Shown here one piece after another: positions 12,596-25,506 of a DNA stretch of 64,000 nt. A program made the translations under genes and the position numbers. Position 1 is the stretch's first letter; each line of letters starts with the position of its first letter. The stretch comes from Syngnathus acus. Its lineage: Eukaryota > Chordata > Actinopteri > Syngnathiformes > Syngnathidae. The stretch spans positions 5,644,001-5,708,000 of the forward strand of contig NC_051107.1 in NCBI RefSeq assembly GCF_901709675.1, written 5' to 3'. The notes below the pieces were generated by a model, which worked only from the letters and a program-made list of their open reading frames with translations, searched no databases and was not told the origin of the DNA.

Positions 12596-15007
12596 CTACT
12601 TGCGGCTGCCCGGCCAGCAAGGAGGCGGGGCTCCCTCGGCGGGCGCCCAGCTGGGCACGGTGAGCAGCTGGCCGCCGTGCAATTCCTCGTTGACGCGCAG
12701 CTGGCAGCCGTCCTGCAGCATGCGCAGCGCCACGCGGGCGATGTTGCGCGAGTCGTCCAGGCCCGAGTGGGGGCGACCTTCGTACTGCAGGCCCAGATTG
12801 TCCAGCATGGTGCTCAACTTGGTCTGTGTGCGCGGCACCTTTAGGCGAGGAAAACGGCCGGTTTTGGGCTTGACTTCCTCTCAAAAGCACCAAGAGGAGG
12901 CACCCGGACGGGAGGGAGGGGAAAGTGCTTTTTCTTTTTTTTTTTTAAACCGTAGCAAAAGCAGGAGGGAGGGGAAAGTGCTTTTTTTTTTTTAACTGTA
13001 GCAAAACATGTTAACTGAGGACCTAAATCAAGTATTTGCTCATGAATGTGTCACCCTCTGCTGGCCGTTAGACATACTGCTACGCTTTTAAAAGGTCTGC
13101 ATCTTTTTAGCTGATTTTAGCAGTAAAATTATTTTGCATGTCATTATTTTGAGGACTTTTTTTTAACCCTTAAAATGTATTTTGCCACTTACTGTCAACT
13201 ACAAATGAGCTTGCACGTGCTCCACTATTTGTCCCCAGTGGAGGTCTGTGCTAAAATGCAAAATTCTAACCTTGTAGAAGTTGCCGTAGGACTTGCGGAT
13301 GTTGATCCACTTCCTGGCAAACTTTGGGTATCGGAGCTGGCTGACGCGGCACTGGATGTTGAGGAACTTGCTCATGTCCCACGCGCTGCGCAAGGTGGCA
13401 AAATGATGTCAGGCTTCCAACCAGCTTGGGCGGAATGAGAAGAAGCATGCCACTCACCCATCCGTGAGGAAAGTGTATTTGTACTTGGTGCCCAGCTCCC
13501 GCTCCGCAAGCCACTTCACAACTTGCTTCAGGACCGCCGGGAATGGCTTGGCCGCGTCTACCTTGTCCTGTGGCGTCAAAATACAATCACTATCAATTTA
13601 ACAGCGCTTCTTCACTGATTAGATACGGGCTCACAATGCTTTGAAATGCAGATTTCATAATTTTGCAATTATTTCTTTTGTAAAATTCTATTTAAACCTT
13701 TATCTGGCACAATGAGAGGATTGGCGAAAAGGAACAGAAAAACAAAGTACCTGTGTAATTCCCGTAAGGTTCACACAGAAGTCTGACAGCGTCGGGTACA
13801 ACTGTGGTTTGACGTATTCCTGAAATGTTCCAACCTGAGAGGATAAAAAGACGTTCTTAGGTATTAAGTGCTGGAGTAAAGTTACATACATATATTTTTA
13901 GAGTTCCTCTTACAATCTCCAAGGTGTGCGTGCTGATGAGCACAATGGGGAACTCAATGATTTCGTGCAGGAAGTCCGGCGGGTTGTCCTCCTCGCACGT
14001 GGCCTCAAAATCCACCACGCAGATGTAGTCGTAGGGGAAGCCTCCCGGGTCGGAGTCGGAGTCGGCCGCCGACTGCGTCAGCTTCTGCTTCTTGTAGTGG
14101 CTCTTCAGTCGCTTCTTCATCACGTCCTTTACGCCTCTGTCCAAAGTGGTTGACGTGAGCGTCGCTTCTTCCGCGGAGATGCCGCCAGTCGCTTGTTCCT
14201 ACCTGGTGTCCAGTTTGAGCTGAGACAGCTTGGCACGAAGCTCCTCCTTGGACATGCGGTTGATGTGACCGTTGGCCAAGGCGATCTCCTTGTACACGGG
14301 GTGGCTGAAGCTGCTGTTGGATGCCTGAGGAGGAGCTTCTCCTCCTTTGGGACATTTGGTGCTGTCAGGCTTCACCAAAAGATGTACAAACACAATTAGT
14401 CGACTAGTAATTTCATCGTGACAGTACAGTTTTTCCTGCAGAGAAATTTTGGATGCAGACATCTCCGGATCAGCTAACATCATAAAAATGGTTCTTTTCT
14501 GGTTAGACAAGTTTGGTGTCATTTTTATCTACAATTGCGCTTTCACTCTCTCCTAAATTATTCCGAATTGTTTCTTAAAGCAGGAACATCTGATTTTTCA
14601 GAAAAATACCTTACACCTTTTGGTTTTTAGCTTGTAGGACATGTCTTGTAAAATAATGATTTTCTTAAGATAGATTAAACAACAAATATTGTCGGTGTGA
14701 GAAAAACGTCACAGAGACCCAAACACCTGACGGTTTTTTTTTTTTTTTCTCTCCACGTCTTTCTAATTTTGTGACAAAAGCACACGGCTTCAAAGTCCTC
14801 TATTTTAATTTCGCTTCGCCCTTAAAGCTGTGGTATTGTTTCTACATTAAACTGACGGACATTATTGATATAAATACATCTCGTTTCGTTAAACGTAATT
14901 GTACATATAGCGAAAGTAGCACTTCCTTTACCCACCTTATCGTCATTGTCTCCGTTTGACTTGACGTTCACGTCCTTGCCGTGAATATTTTCCTTGTGCT
15001 CCTCCAT
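12596..15007 (-). CDS. eri1: 3'-5' exoribonuclease 1 (3'hExo)
   Basis: DEDDh-family exonuclease that trims the 3' end of histone mRNA at its stem-loop, matures 5.8S rRNA and can degrade siRNA. Seven coding exons in frame: 15007-14936, 14369-14203, 14136-13914, 13834-13751, 13567-13458, 13385-13271, 12838-12596, giving about 337 aa (human 349). A poorly conserved acidic N-terminus is followed by a SAP domain (NRMSKEELRAKLS to GVKDVMKKRLKSHYKKQK, about residues 55-95) that grips RNA. The exonuclease core then shows the motifs VVDFEATCEE (catalytic D and E), TDGAWDMSK (D) and RPHSGLDDSRN (general-base H and last D). All catalytic residues are present. The last exon begins with V-P-R-T-Q-T-K. The start is the only ATG upstream of the SAP domain. 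It is convergent with the laminin gene and in tandem with tmcc3. Confidence 0.95.
13052..13064 (-). promoter_or_regulatory. CTCF-like core in eri1 last intron
   Basis: The minus strand reads CCAGCAGAGGGTG, nearly the same as the core at 2102-2115. Motif match only. Confidence 0.3.
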
Positions 15008-16330
15008 TTGTGTTCATAAGCAAAAATAAGTCAAATTGATAAAAAACAAGCAAAATTGGCGTCAATTAGCTAACATTACAACATAGCTAACAGAGGACGA
15101 GAGTGGTCAAAACCCACTTTCGACACTCGCCGCAACTAAAATTATTTTAAAAGTATAAATGATGCGTAAACATAGCGTTCGCGCTGTAACAAGAGTTCCT
15201 GCCCGTGAACAAGACTGGAATAAATTTTCTTTCAACTTTTTTCATTTTATTGGCTTCCGGTTTGGCCTTCTAACAGACGAGAAACAGTGCCGCCTTGTGG
15301 TGTGGATGACAGTGCCCCTCACTCACACGGAATCTAGAAATATTGCTTAAATTGATCCTTTTATTCCCCTCAAAAAGTGGTTGATTAAATAATTGAAATG
15401 TATGTATTCATTTTTTATAACTCGCAGTTGCTTCATCTGTCCTCCAGTCGTGCACATTAGCAGGACAAGATGAAAGGAAGGCAGAAAAACAGAGAAGGGA
15501 GAAAAAAGCTGCAGAAAATACTGTGTGAATAATACATGTGTGGCCAGCCCCATGAATGATGGATGATGCATGAAAACTATTTGCTCTCTTTTTTCATTCG
15601 GAGACAGACCATGCTTGCATTAAAGGGCACGAGTTGTCATTTTATTTTTTCAATTCCTAATAATGCTTGGAGTGCCCGTTACCAAAAATACATCAAATAC
15701 ATTTTTTAAAAAACACACATTTCCTCATTTAAAAAAAAAAAAGACATGCTGTAGGTTACCAACAGAGACAGAAAAAAATGATAACCTTTTGTGACAATGT
15801 GGGTGAAAGAAAAAAGCTCAACTAAAAAGTAAATGCCTTCTTCAAATCCCACATATTTTCTTAATATTTGGCTTTAAAAGGGGACAAAACCAAGGCGGCT
15901 ATTTGTTTCTTCACAGTGATATTTGGTGCGAGCGCGACAGTCCACCTCCATTATTCAGGTCACACTCGAGTTGCAACTCAAGTTTTTAAGTGGTGAACTT
16001 GGAATTACTGAAGCGGCACCACTTTACAACAAACGTCCTCCTCCGAGTTGCTCCTTTGCGCATTCGTTGTACAGTCTTCAAGTCGAGTGGTTAAAAGAAA
16101 AAAAAAAAAAAAAAGCCAAGAAGGAAATATTCAGAAACCATTGGGAATGCTTTGAACTGTGCTTAAACGTAGCACAAAACATCATAAAAGGCAGTTGAGA
16201 GACTGATAAACACTCGAAAATGTGTCAAATTGACACAACGTGCATTTGGGTAACATTCACCGCCACTCTTGCGCATGATCGTTTTGAAGAGTAAAGATGG
16301 CAGATGCATGGCATCATAGCACGGCGGACG
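15008..16330. other. eri1 5' flank and tmcc3 3' UTR
   Basis: Right of the eri1 start is AT-rich promoter DNA with no TATA box that I can defend and a CTCF-like core at 15287-15300 (minus strand CCACAAGGCGGCAC). TTTATT at 15641-15646 reads AATAAA on the minus strand and fits the end of a roughly 700-nt tmcc3 3' UTR. A poly-A tract lies at about 16088-16105. No coding exon seen. Confidence 0.5.
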
Positions 16331-19300
16331 TTACAGTCGCTCCAAGGCGCACGGCAAATGCTCCCAGTTCTTCCAAAGCAGCGCCAGGAGGGACACGGCC
16401 ACGCAGGTGAGCACCAGGCGGAGGCGGCTGCGCAGGAGCGGGGCGGCGAACTTGGCCGCCGTGGACACGCACACCAGGATGACGGTGGCGAAGGCCAGCA
16501 TGATGTTGATGCACTTGCCCAGCAGCACCTTGGCGTCGGCGCTCTCCAGCTGCACCGTTTGCTGCTGCTGCTGCTGCAGCTCCAGCTTGGACACGCGCGT
16601 CTGGCACGACTCCAGCACCTCCTGAACGGGCACGCGATCACGTGACTGTCTGGTTTGCCGAGTCGGGCGGGCGGGCGGGCGGGCGCCGTTACCTGGATGT
16701 CCCTGGCCCTCTCGTAGGCCTGGTAGGCCACCTTCTCCTCGATGCTGGCCAGCTCCTGCTTCAGGTTGCCGGTCTCGTGCTGGTGGAGCTCCGTCAGGTC
16801 GTTCAGCTGGTCCTCCAGACGCTCGTACCTGACGCCCAAAACGCAGGGTTAAGCCGCAGCTCTGCTTAGCTTGTGGCTTGCGTGCAGTAGTCACCTGTAG
16901 CGCTCCTCCTGCAGCACCTGAGTGAAGTATCCGTAGTCGCGCTTGAATTGCGCGTTGAGCGCCTCAACGTCGTGCCCCAGCCGCGTCTGCGACTCGCGGA
17001 TGTCCCGGACCATCTCCAGGACTTCTGCCAGCCGGCCGCCGCCGCTAACGGGGTTGCCGTTGGAGTCGGCGGAGGCCGAGGTGCCGGAGGAGCACTCGTC
17101 GTCGCTGTGGTACTTGGTGGGCTTGGCCACGGTGGTGGCGCTGCCGCTCAGGCCGCGGCCGCCGGCCTCGCCCCGCAGCCCCGCGCCGGCCTCCATGCTC
17201 TTGAGATGCGTGATGTTGTCGGCGCTGCCGTACTTGTTGCGGATGAGGCTGGCGAATCCGCGCGACTTGTTGAAGAAGAACGGCGGCGAGAGCGACACGC
17301 CCGGCCCGATGGTCTTGACCTTGTCCAGCGCGAGGTGGCGCACCGAGTGAGGCAGGCCGCCCTCTTTGCCGTGCCCCGCCGACGCGTCCCGGGTGTCGTT
17401 CTTGTGGCCGTGCTTGCCGTTGGCCTCGCCGTCCCTGGCGCGGCGGTGGTACTGCTCCAGCTTCCTCTGCAGCTTGGCGATGGAGTGCGCCGACTTCTGG
17501 TTCTTCTTCTCAAACACTTGGCGGATGCGAACCATCTGCGGTGGCAAAAAAGCAGAACTGGTCCCCTAAGTCGCCACTGCAGGGTGCGCCTATCTCAGAG
17601 TTTATTTTCCCCACCTGCTGCTTGTCGGCGTTATTGACCAGCTTCAGGTACTCGGCCACGTTTTGGTCCCGGGCCGTCTGCTCCACCTTGATCTGCTCCG
17701 TCACCTAAAGCGGCGCATAGTGAGAAGCGACATTGAGACAAACGTTGTGCTTTGCCGCCATTTTGCAGCATCTATAGGCAAGCGCCGCTGACCTTGACAA
17801 TCTTCTGCTGCAGGCTGTCGATGCCCAGCGCCCCCTTGTTGAAGTCCAGGCCCACGCCGTCCACCACGTCCAGGTTGGACTCGGAGCCGCCGCGCCGCAT
17901 GGGCACCGGGATGCTGAGGACATCGCAGCCGCTACGCTCCGCCTGGACACCAAAGTCAACGTTAGCTAACAGGGGAGCGATGTCGTTGTTCCACAGATTT
18001 TTTTTTTTTTCCCCCAAACTAAGCACAACGTCAAGTGAACAGTTAATTCAGTGCATTAGTCGCTCAACTCCCGGGGCAAATATGGAAATTTAACACTGGA
18101 CTTCAGCAGCCTTTAATCCATCACACTGCCGGTTTTGCCAAGGACTCTCTGTCTGAGTGTGTGTGTGCTTGTCACACACACACACAAACTGATGCGGTTA
18201 CATGAACATAAACGGGGCCAACGCATCACACAGATAACCTGCAGCAGCTTCATTTCCCCATAATGGACACTCAAAGCAGTCTAACATAATGTGTGTTTTG
18301 GTGCTAATGGCCCTTTTAGGGAAGTGAGCTCCGTTGCTAACGCGGCGCTGGAGGAAGCCACGCAGCTCAGCTGGCTCACTTCATTAAGCAACGCAAAAAA
18401 AAAAAAAAGAAAAAAAAACCACATCCACGCCGGTGCCAAAAAGAAAGGCGACAGATAGAAGAAGCTCTTCTCTTAAATGAGTGTGCACATAAAAATGTCA
18501 ATGTCTAAATTAAGGCTGCATTGAAATCCGGAGCACGTTCGCGTACACAACAAGGCAAACAGTTGGGAACGTTGCTAAAGTTCACTCGCAAAGGGAAAAG
18601 GACATGTTAAGGTGAAATGCAAAATGAGGCCCGAGGGCTTCGGAGAAGAACATCCCGGCGGGTGTGGGTTGAACGCACACACACAGACAACATACAAGAA
18701 AAGTTTCATGGCCTCGCTTTGGGTTTCTATGCCACACGTGGGATCTAAAAAAAAAAAATAATAATAATAATGATAAAGAAAAAACATGGTAATCCCTCCT
18801 CTTCTCTACTCTTGTAATCCCAACAGTTTAATCTCCAAAAGATTACTCGGCAAGTCTTTTTGAAAAAAAAAAAAAAAAAAGGGATTTGATATGCTGAGAC
18901 TTTGGCGTCAAAGCGTCCGGGATGTTTTTGGAAGGACAATGCATCTCACCTCGGTTCCTGGAAGAACACCAAGATGTCGTAAAAAAAAAAACACAAAGAG
19001 GAAGTTTCATACACACACTTTTCCTCTTCCTAACATTTTGGATCATCCCACGGAGGCCATTTTGAGATCAAACTTGTGCTTCCAACACCGACGCTGGATC
19101 AGATGTGTGTGTATGACAAACGTACGTGTGTACGTGTCACTCTCACTTTAACAGGGAGAGTATTTGCGGCTGGCCTAATCCACAGCGTGTTACTCACACA
19201 CCCGACACGGCTGCCAGTGGTGCGTGCGCGTCTCTGCGCGGCGGGATTAGCTCGCATTATCTTCCTAATCCGTCGTCGAACCCACGTACGGTCGCCGTCG

Positions 19301-20643
19301 CGGCGTCCGTCCGCCGCCGGCCTGGTAAAACATTATGCCGGTTGCCATGACAACAGAGATGACTGAAGAGAGGCAGCGGTGAAGCCGCCAGTGGCAATCA
19401 CTCTCCTCTTTTTTTTTTGCCTCTCAATGCAGAAAAGCACAAAGTGTGACATCGGTCTAAACAAGCTCATGGGGTTTGGCGTCAGAAAGTGAGATTTCCT
19501 TCCACCCCATTATGGCACCAAAAAAATCAACAGTCTGCATCTGTTGCACTCACCTTGGCCACCTGAGGGCAGTATACAATAAAAAGGACACCTGGTAACT
19601 CAGTAAGTTGCAGTAATATTCGTAGTTCTTTTCTCAATCTGCAGTCAAAATCATGCATCTGATTCCCGAAACACAAAATACAGGCATTTATCGAACAACA
19701 TTGAAAAATGCACCATACAAAAATCCTTTTGGAACGGTTAACGAGGAGGCAATAAGTGGATGAGGCCGAACGCAGCATGTCGTGTCCAAATGTCAAAGGG
19801 AACCTCTGGCCTCCAAAATGTAATCAAGTATTCAGAGTGAGATGGAGCGTTACAATCGCATCTCCGGGAATTGTCGACATGGAAAACCGCCGCTTGGTAA
19901 ATGAGACGCCCTGGAGCCAACGTGTCCGAGCATGACGGCGCAAAGTATCACTCGAACGTTCCCGGAGGAGCTCATCTGGTTGAAAACGAGAGCGGGACCA
20001 TGTTTTGCTCTGGAACACTCATCTCTCGTAGTGGTGACCTTTAAATGGAGGACCACTCGAGGTCAGCGTGCATGTCAACAAAGCACAGCATCAACCCGAG
20101 GGAAAACAACATCCGGCAAAGAAACTATTTGAGTCAGAAGGTGAACACTGAACAAACCTGTTCCACTCTGCCCTATACACAACCTCCATGACAGCAAGTC
20201 GAGTTCATACTGTATAATTGCATTCTCAAGCGGCAACAGTTAATATAAGGATGGAAATTAGTGCCACAGCCAAACTCTTATTTGCAGCCGACGCGCATCA
20301 TTCATCCACGATTACATTTTTTTTTACAATGAGGTCTGGCGCGGTAAGTGGTGGCACGTTCCCAAGAGTAGATGACAGATGTTTGTGGTTACACAAAAGT
20401 GTTGCTTAGCAATGTGTCACAGATAGTTTCTTTCTATTTCATGGCCATTTTTATTTCATGGCAGAATCGCTTGTTGCTGCCAAGTAGGTGACAAGTTACC
20501 TGATTTGTTTTCATCAGCGTGGCGTGCAAACGTGCAATGCAGATTGTGACATTGTGCAATTGTCATCGAATATTGCAGAGTTACAAAGTGCAATTCGGTG
20601 AAGTATCGATAAGACAGCAGAACAACATTAACGCGCTTACCAT
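16331..20643 (-). CDS. tmcc3: transmembrane and coiled-coil domain family protein 3
   Basis: ER membrane protein of the TMCC1/2/3 family; TMCC proteins self-associate by coiled coils, and TMCC1 and TMCC3 are linked to ER tubule organisation. Exons: 20643-20641 (ATG only), 17942-17793, 17704-17615, 17535-16895, 16828-16693, 16621-16331; 436 aa. Order: [15 protein letters not shown], then the coiled-coil start [20 protein letters not shown], a basic Gln/Lys-rich helix, a low-complexity linker with [10 protein letters not shown], a long coiled coil ([20 protein letters not shown]), then two membrane spans near the C-terminus ([17 protein letters not shown] and [15 protein letters not shown]). 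A six-Gln run encoded by a GCT repeat at about 16560-16580 sits just before the first span. Intron 1 is 2.7 kb. TMCC3 rather than TMCC1 is supported by the neighbours ntn4-snrpf-amdhd1, as on human 12q22-q23. The start exon is unusual but has an exact GTAAGC donor. Confidence 0.9.
19341..19354. promoter_or_regulatory. RFX X-box-like palindrome in tmcc3 intron 1
   Basis: GTTGCCATGACAAC matches the RFX X-box pattern GTYRCCNTGRYRAC at every position. A CTCF-like CCACCTGAGGGCAG lies 220 bp to the right at 19559-19572. Confidence 0.5.
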
Positions 20644-21121
20644 TTTAGCGTCGACGGGGTAACCGCAGCCCGACTTGTGGTAAACTTTTCCCCGCAACTG
20701 CTCCACCGGTTCCGGACATAGTCCCGGCTCGACTGGGTTCCAGTCTTCGACCCGAAAGTAATCCGTTAGTGTCTACAACACGAAAACATCGCCGGTTCCG
20801 AGACACCGGACTGCACCACAACACACTACATCGACTCCTCCAGTGACGATGGTGAGTTTCGCCCACCGTGGCAGCCCGGCGCCACTGACACGTTCGAAAC
20901 GCCGCCAGCAACTCGTCAAACGACTGAGAGGCTGTTGAGCACCGCCCGCCGCGTCTAAGACGAGGAGGCGTGGCGTGGCGCAGTAAAAACATATCGAGCG
21001 CGCCCATAAACATTTCGCAGAAAGTAAATACATTAAGAAAAAAAAAATACATAACATTAAATATTGGTATAATTGATATTTTAACAATTTATTTTAATTA
21101 TTATTACTTAAATTCATTATC

Positions 21122-21197
21122 AATTAAAAATCAAATGTGGTCTTTTAATTCTTAGAATGACTTAAAATCATCATGAATTAAAAATCCAATGTGGTCC
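21122..21197 (+). repeat. short direct duplication in AT-rich DNA
   Basis: AATTAAAAATCAAATGTGGT at about 21122 recurs as AATTAAAAATCCAATGTGGT at about 21176 with one mismatch over 20 bp, 54 bp apart. It is a small local duplication with no terminal inverted repeats. Confidence 0.6.
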
Positions 21198-23167
21198 TGA
21201 ACACAAAAGTTTGCACAAACGTCGGGCTGCTTTACCGCAGCAGGCGTTGTGTCATCAATCATTCAAACATGCGAGCCCAACAATAATGAAGCTAATTAGT
21301 CTGCTGAGTGGAACGTGATCTCTCAGGGCCCACTCTTGGTTAATTATTCATCTAATCTGGCCATTTTGTCACCTGAAGTATGTGGAAAAAGCTGACTGAA
21401 GGGCTATGTTGTACTTCTTAAGCGAACTTTGACCCCAATCGCCAAGTCCACCTTAGGAGGACACTCTGCAGGATATGGATCGCCATGACAAGGGTCGGCG
21501 CTGACGGCACGGAGCCCCGTGAGGGCTTTGCCTGAAGCTCCATTATTGGAGTCGGGCTGATGAAACTGTTACGTGTGTTTGTGTGTGCGCGTTGATGGAT
21601 GGCCTCCCAGCTATGATCAATACTAATAACTTCACACACTTCCAGTCCATTTCAGCCACGTATCGATTAGCGTGATCGATACACGTGTGTAAAACAGAGA
21701 CAAGGGAGAGGTTTAATTGTTATTCATTGCGGACGTAATTATGCCTCTTGTCGATGTTGACGATGTCACATGTGCGTCAAGAGCCAGCAGAGATGTAAGC
21801 TCCCCACATGACACCATTGTTCTTCTCTGCGAGTGCTCCTGTTTGTGTTCTTTACCGACTTCCTGGCCGACTTCCCGTCTAGCGGACGCTGATAGCGGGG
21901 CGGAGCAGCTAAAAAGGAGGGTCGGGCCGAGGGGGATGTTTAGGCCACGAGCGGGACCCTTCTGGGCTGGAATGTTGGAGGGAGGATGCAACCTTATGGG
22001 AGCGTCCCTAAATGTTTAGGAGAAGGAGATGTGTGTGTGTGTGGGGGGGTCAGAATGTTCCCGTTAATGACTTGCACCAGGGAGAAGTGCACGATGATGT
22101 TGAGGTCGCTTCGGTCAAGAGTCGCTGGATATAACGTGACGCCGTGCGCGGAGGAAGTGACAGACGGGAGACAGACGGCGAAAGGTCGACCGAGTGACAC
22201 AACCTCCTCGCTCACAGACGCTCCGAGGAGGGAGCCAATGAATCTTTGCGTCCATCATGTCGCTCGGCGACACTTGACACGTCTCCTGAGGGGAACGCGT
22301 GACGCTCCTTATCAATTCGTGAGCTTTCTCATCTGCCCACAAGTAACAACAATGTGAGCATTTTGGTTTGGTGCCTGGGCTCAACCCCGCCCCCCGACGG
22401 TCGGCTCTTTTGTGCTTTCCTGGCAGGGGAACTAAATCACCGGATGGCATGAATGGACCCAGCAAGGCCGGAGAACATCTCGCGGCGATAAAATGAAGGC
22501 GGGGCCGGGCGTCCAGCAGATGCGGCGCTGTCGGCGCATATCACACGCTGACACGTTGGCCTTTTACACCGCTTTTTGGACTCAATTGTGGCACGCAGAT
22601 GGAGCCATTAAGCGTGGCGGTGAACATCTGCGGCTCGGTGCGCGACAAGACCTCCTCCGAGGCCGAGCGGCACCTTCGAAAAACAATCTCCGCCCGCATA
22701 CAGAATTGCAAAATGGTCATAAAGTCTATTGAAAAGATGTTAGTTGCTTTCAGCGCATGCGTGGGCGTCTTTTATGCGCCACCTGGCACACACACACTCA
22801 TGGTGCCCGTGACCTTTTGTCTTGGTTTGAGTGTTTTGAAGTTTTCGCGAGGCTAAAGGACAAGAGCGGCGGGGACGCGCGCAGGCGCCCTGAAACGGCC
22901 CACGCTGGCTCCCATTATCAGGAAAACAGAAGAGCGAGGCAACGATAAGGCTAATTCATTGCGCTGGCAAATATGCTAATGAGTTACATTTGTTAGCTTT
23001 CAGGAGCGTCACAAAATTAAATCGACTCTCATTACGCAGGTTACATGAGGTCCATTTGTGATGGATTTACATTTATGGTGAAAAACGTCTTGGCTTATAA
23101 TTAGAATCAGTGCGTGTGTGTCGAATGTTCATTAATGAGGAAGTGGGGGGGGGGGGGCTTCTGTCCG

Positions 23168-23181
23168 GTTACCATGGTGAC
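23168..23181. promoter_or_regulatory. RFX X-box-like palindrome in the tmcc3-ntn4 gap
   Basis: GTTACCATGGTGAC is a strict match to GTYRCCNTGRYRAC and is itself nearly palindromic. It lies 130-240 bp right of the POU/homeobox-like block. Confidence 0.5.
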
Positions 23182-24229
23182 AAATTGAGTATGCCATGCA
23201 TAATGAAGATGAGGGGTCTGCGGAATCTATTTGCTTCACGACCAGCTTCATCATCCACAAGGTCATCATCATCATCGAGGGGGCGTATTTAATCAGCGTG
23301 TTTAATGCTAACATAGCATGGCTACATGATTGCCACTGTGGCACCATAACATCATCCCCCTTTTTGAGCATGTCCTTGTTGGGGGCGGTGGGAAAACAGG
23401 AAGTGCCCCATTAAACCGGAGCAGTTACACAACATTTGTCGCTCTTTTTTTTTTTTTAACCGCTGATTACTTGCATGAAGCCACATAAATGAGGCCGTAG
23501 CAGTTTGTGTTTCCAACTAGAAGCGTGGACTGCACTCTTCCGTGCATCAAAGTTGTCAAGCAAGAGAAAAAGGGACTAAATGTAAAACTGACACGGATTT
23601 TAAAACATGCATTTGCCCCAGGCATAGCAACACAACTGCTATTATTCTACGACTCACAAAACACACAACGTCAATGCACGTGACGTCTCCGTGTGTGTTT
23701 TCTAACTTATAAATCATAAAAAAGGTGTGGCTGCCCGCCCGCCTTTGCACCTTTTGACATTCTTGAAGCGTGACACAAGCAAACAAAGGTCAGCAGCGGT
23801 TCTGAGCGTCACCCCAAACGTGGCGGAACTTGTCTACGAGCCGCAAGTACATGCCGCAACTCGCATCCAACCATCTTGATATTTTCCATAGAAGACAGAC
23901 TCGCTCAAGCGTCAACAAAACAACACTACCTCTGTCACGAAGATGAGCGGCAAGGCGCTGTGGTTCTTCCTCATGGACTCAAAGTGCACAGTGACAAATG
24001 GCTTCAGCCTCTTTGAAATACCCCCCCCCACTCCCCCCCTCTCTCACCGGGGCCCTTTCGACACTCTTATTGTGAAAAGCGTTGCTTCCTGTGTCAGCAC
24101 CCGCCAGAGCGTCAGTGCGCACACTCCCTCGGCTTCAACAGCCGGCCGGACCTTACAAGGAAAGCGCCGGGCGGCCCAAATGGAATCTTTGCGATCCTTA
24201 TCGGACACCCTCGGATGGTTTTGGTACAC

Positions 24230-24243
24230 ATTGCCACGGCAAC
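24230..24243. promoter_or_regulatory. degenerate RFX X-box-like site
   Basis: ATTGCCACGGCAAC keeps both half-sites but differs at two positions from the strict pattern. It lies in a short open segment (23943-24275) that I do not accept as a gene. Confidence 0.3.
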
Positions 24244-24519
24244 CGCGCCCTCAGACCAAGGATGGAGTTGACTAATGGTGAGTGAATATGCCAGAAGCCT
24301 CCAGAGGGGACTATGCTTATAATTTACAGTTTGTGTGTGATTTTGGGATGAAGTGATTCAAGTAATTTGTTTGTACTATAAATGATATATAAATTTAGAA
24401 AACATTTTACATTGCAGTGTGTCAAGCTCAAGAATAAAACCATGCAAAAATAAAGATGTTTTTCTCTCTCTGGACTAGTAACACAAACACAGCCAATATC
24501 TTGTTGCAAACATTAATAG

Positions 24520-25000
24520 TTACATTTTTTCGTGAGCTCACCTCCTCCACCTTCCAACATGGACTTCTGCCTGTAGTGCGCTCTTTTGAACACCTGGGGC
24601 GCTGCCGCCAAGAACCAGTTGCTGCTGCTCCCGGAAGTGCGTCCTTGACCAATCGGAGATCTCCATTTCATTTAGTGTTTAAATCCTGAATTAAACCATT
24701 AAAATAAAGATTACAAAACAAATAAATACAACATCTGCTTTTCGCAATTGTAATGCATTTGGAGCAATAAGTTAAATAGGCTTCCTGCTTGTTATCGCTG
24801 TAAAAGCTGCCGGTTGGTGGACTTCCCGTTATCAAAATTGAATTAAATATCGACATCACAACGTTTTCAAAGAAGTTCATTTTACTAAATAATTACAAAC
24901 ACAGCAACAACATACGTACCTTGCTTCTTTATTTCTTTTATGTGCTGTTGTTTTTCCTACTCGGAGGGTAGCCATGTTTTTTCTTCTTCTTTTGTGGTGG
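24520..25000 (-). promoter_or_regulatory. promoter-like segment with two possible ATG exons
   Basis: On the minus strand an ATTGG (CCAAT box) and a CACTTCCGG (ETS site, about 24630-24640) precede a segment containing ATG and a GTGAGC donor at about 24541. A second ATG at about 24974 on the same strand opens 19 codons (MATLRVGKTT start) ending at a GTACGT donor. I found no downstream exons that continue either frame. It may be an unannotated non-coding RNA start, or chance. Confidence 0.25.
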
Positions 25001-25448
25001 TTATTCTTCTTCGATGGTGTATACTATCGCAATGTCGTTTTACCGCCCTCAAGTGGACTGGATTATAGATTAATGTTAAACGAAAGATGCTACAATTGCT
25101 GTAAATCACATTGACAATCACGAGTGGCCATATTGGTGCAACTCAATCATTCATTATCTTTACCAATATTAAACACGAAATAACAAAAATAAGTTCAAAC
25201 AAACTCTCGTCCCTGAACTAACACAACACATGCAGTACCGTTTCTGAACACTAGATGGTGCCACTCTACTGTTTAATATATGGAGTGCGGGCCAAACGTA
25301 CCGACACTAAAAAAAAATAACTTAGTTTAGAGAGGATAATACAGATTGTATGGAGCGAAAGATCCCAGAAAGGAAACAAAGGAAGTGAGGGAGAATGGAA
25401 ACAAGACTGACTCATTTTGGTACATTTATCATTGCACATATAATGTAA

Positions 25449-25452
<4 letters not shown>

Positions 25453-25502
<50 letters not shown>
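25453..25502. repeat. (TA)n microsatellite
   Basis: About 25 uninterrupted TA units, followed by a broken TTTTATATATATATA tail to 25517. It can form a long self-complementary hairpin. Confidence 0.95.

Positions 25503-25506
<4 letters not shown>

Noticed and set aside
16948-17637. 229-codon plus-strand open frame
   Set aside because: Antisense shadow of the large tmcc3 exon; Ala/Val/Gly-rich with no family features.
23943-24275. 110-codon plus-strand open frame in the tmcc3-ntn4 gap
   Set aside because: It contains a poly-Pro stretch from a C run and no splice-supported continuation. The minus strand is partly open too. Possibly a conserved non-coding element, not a gene.
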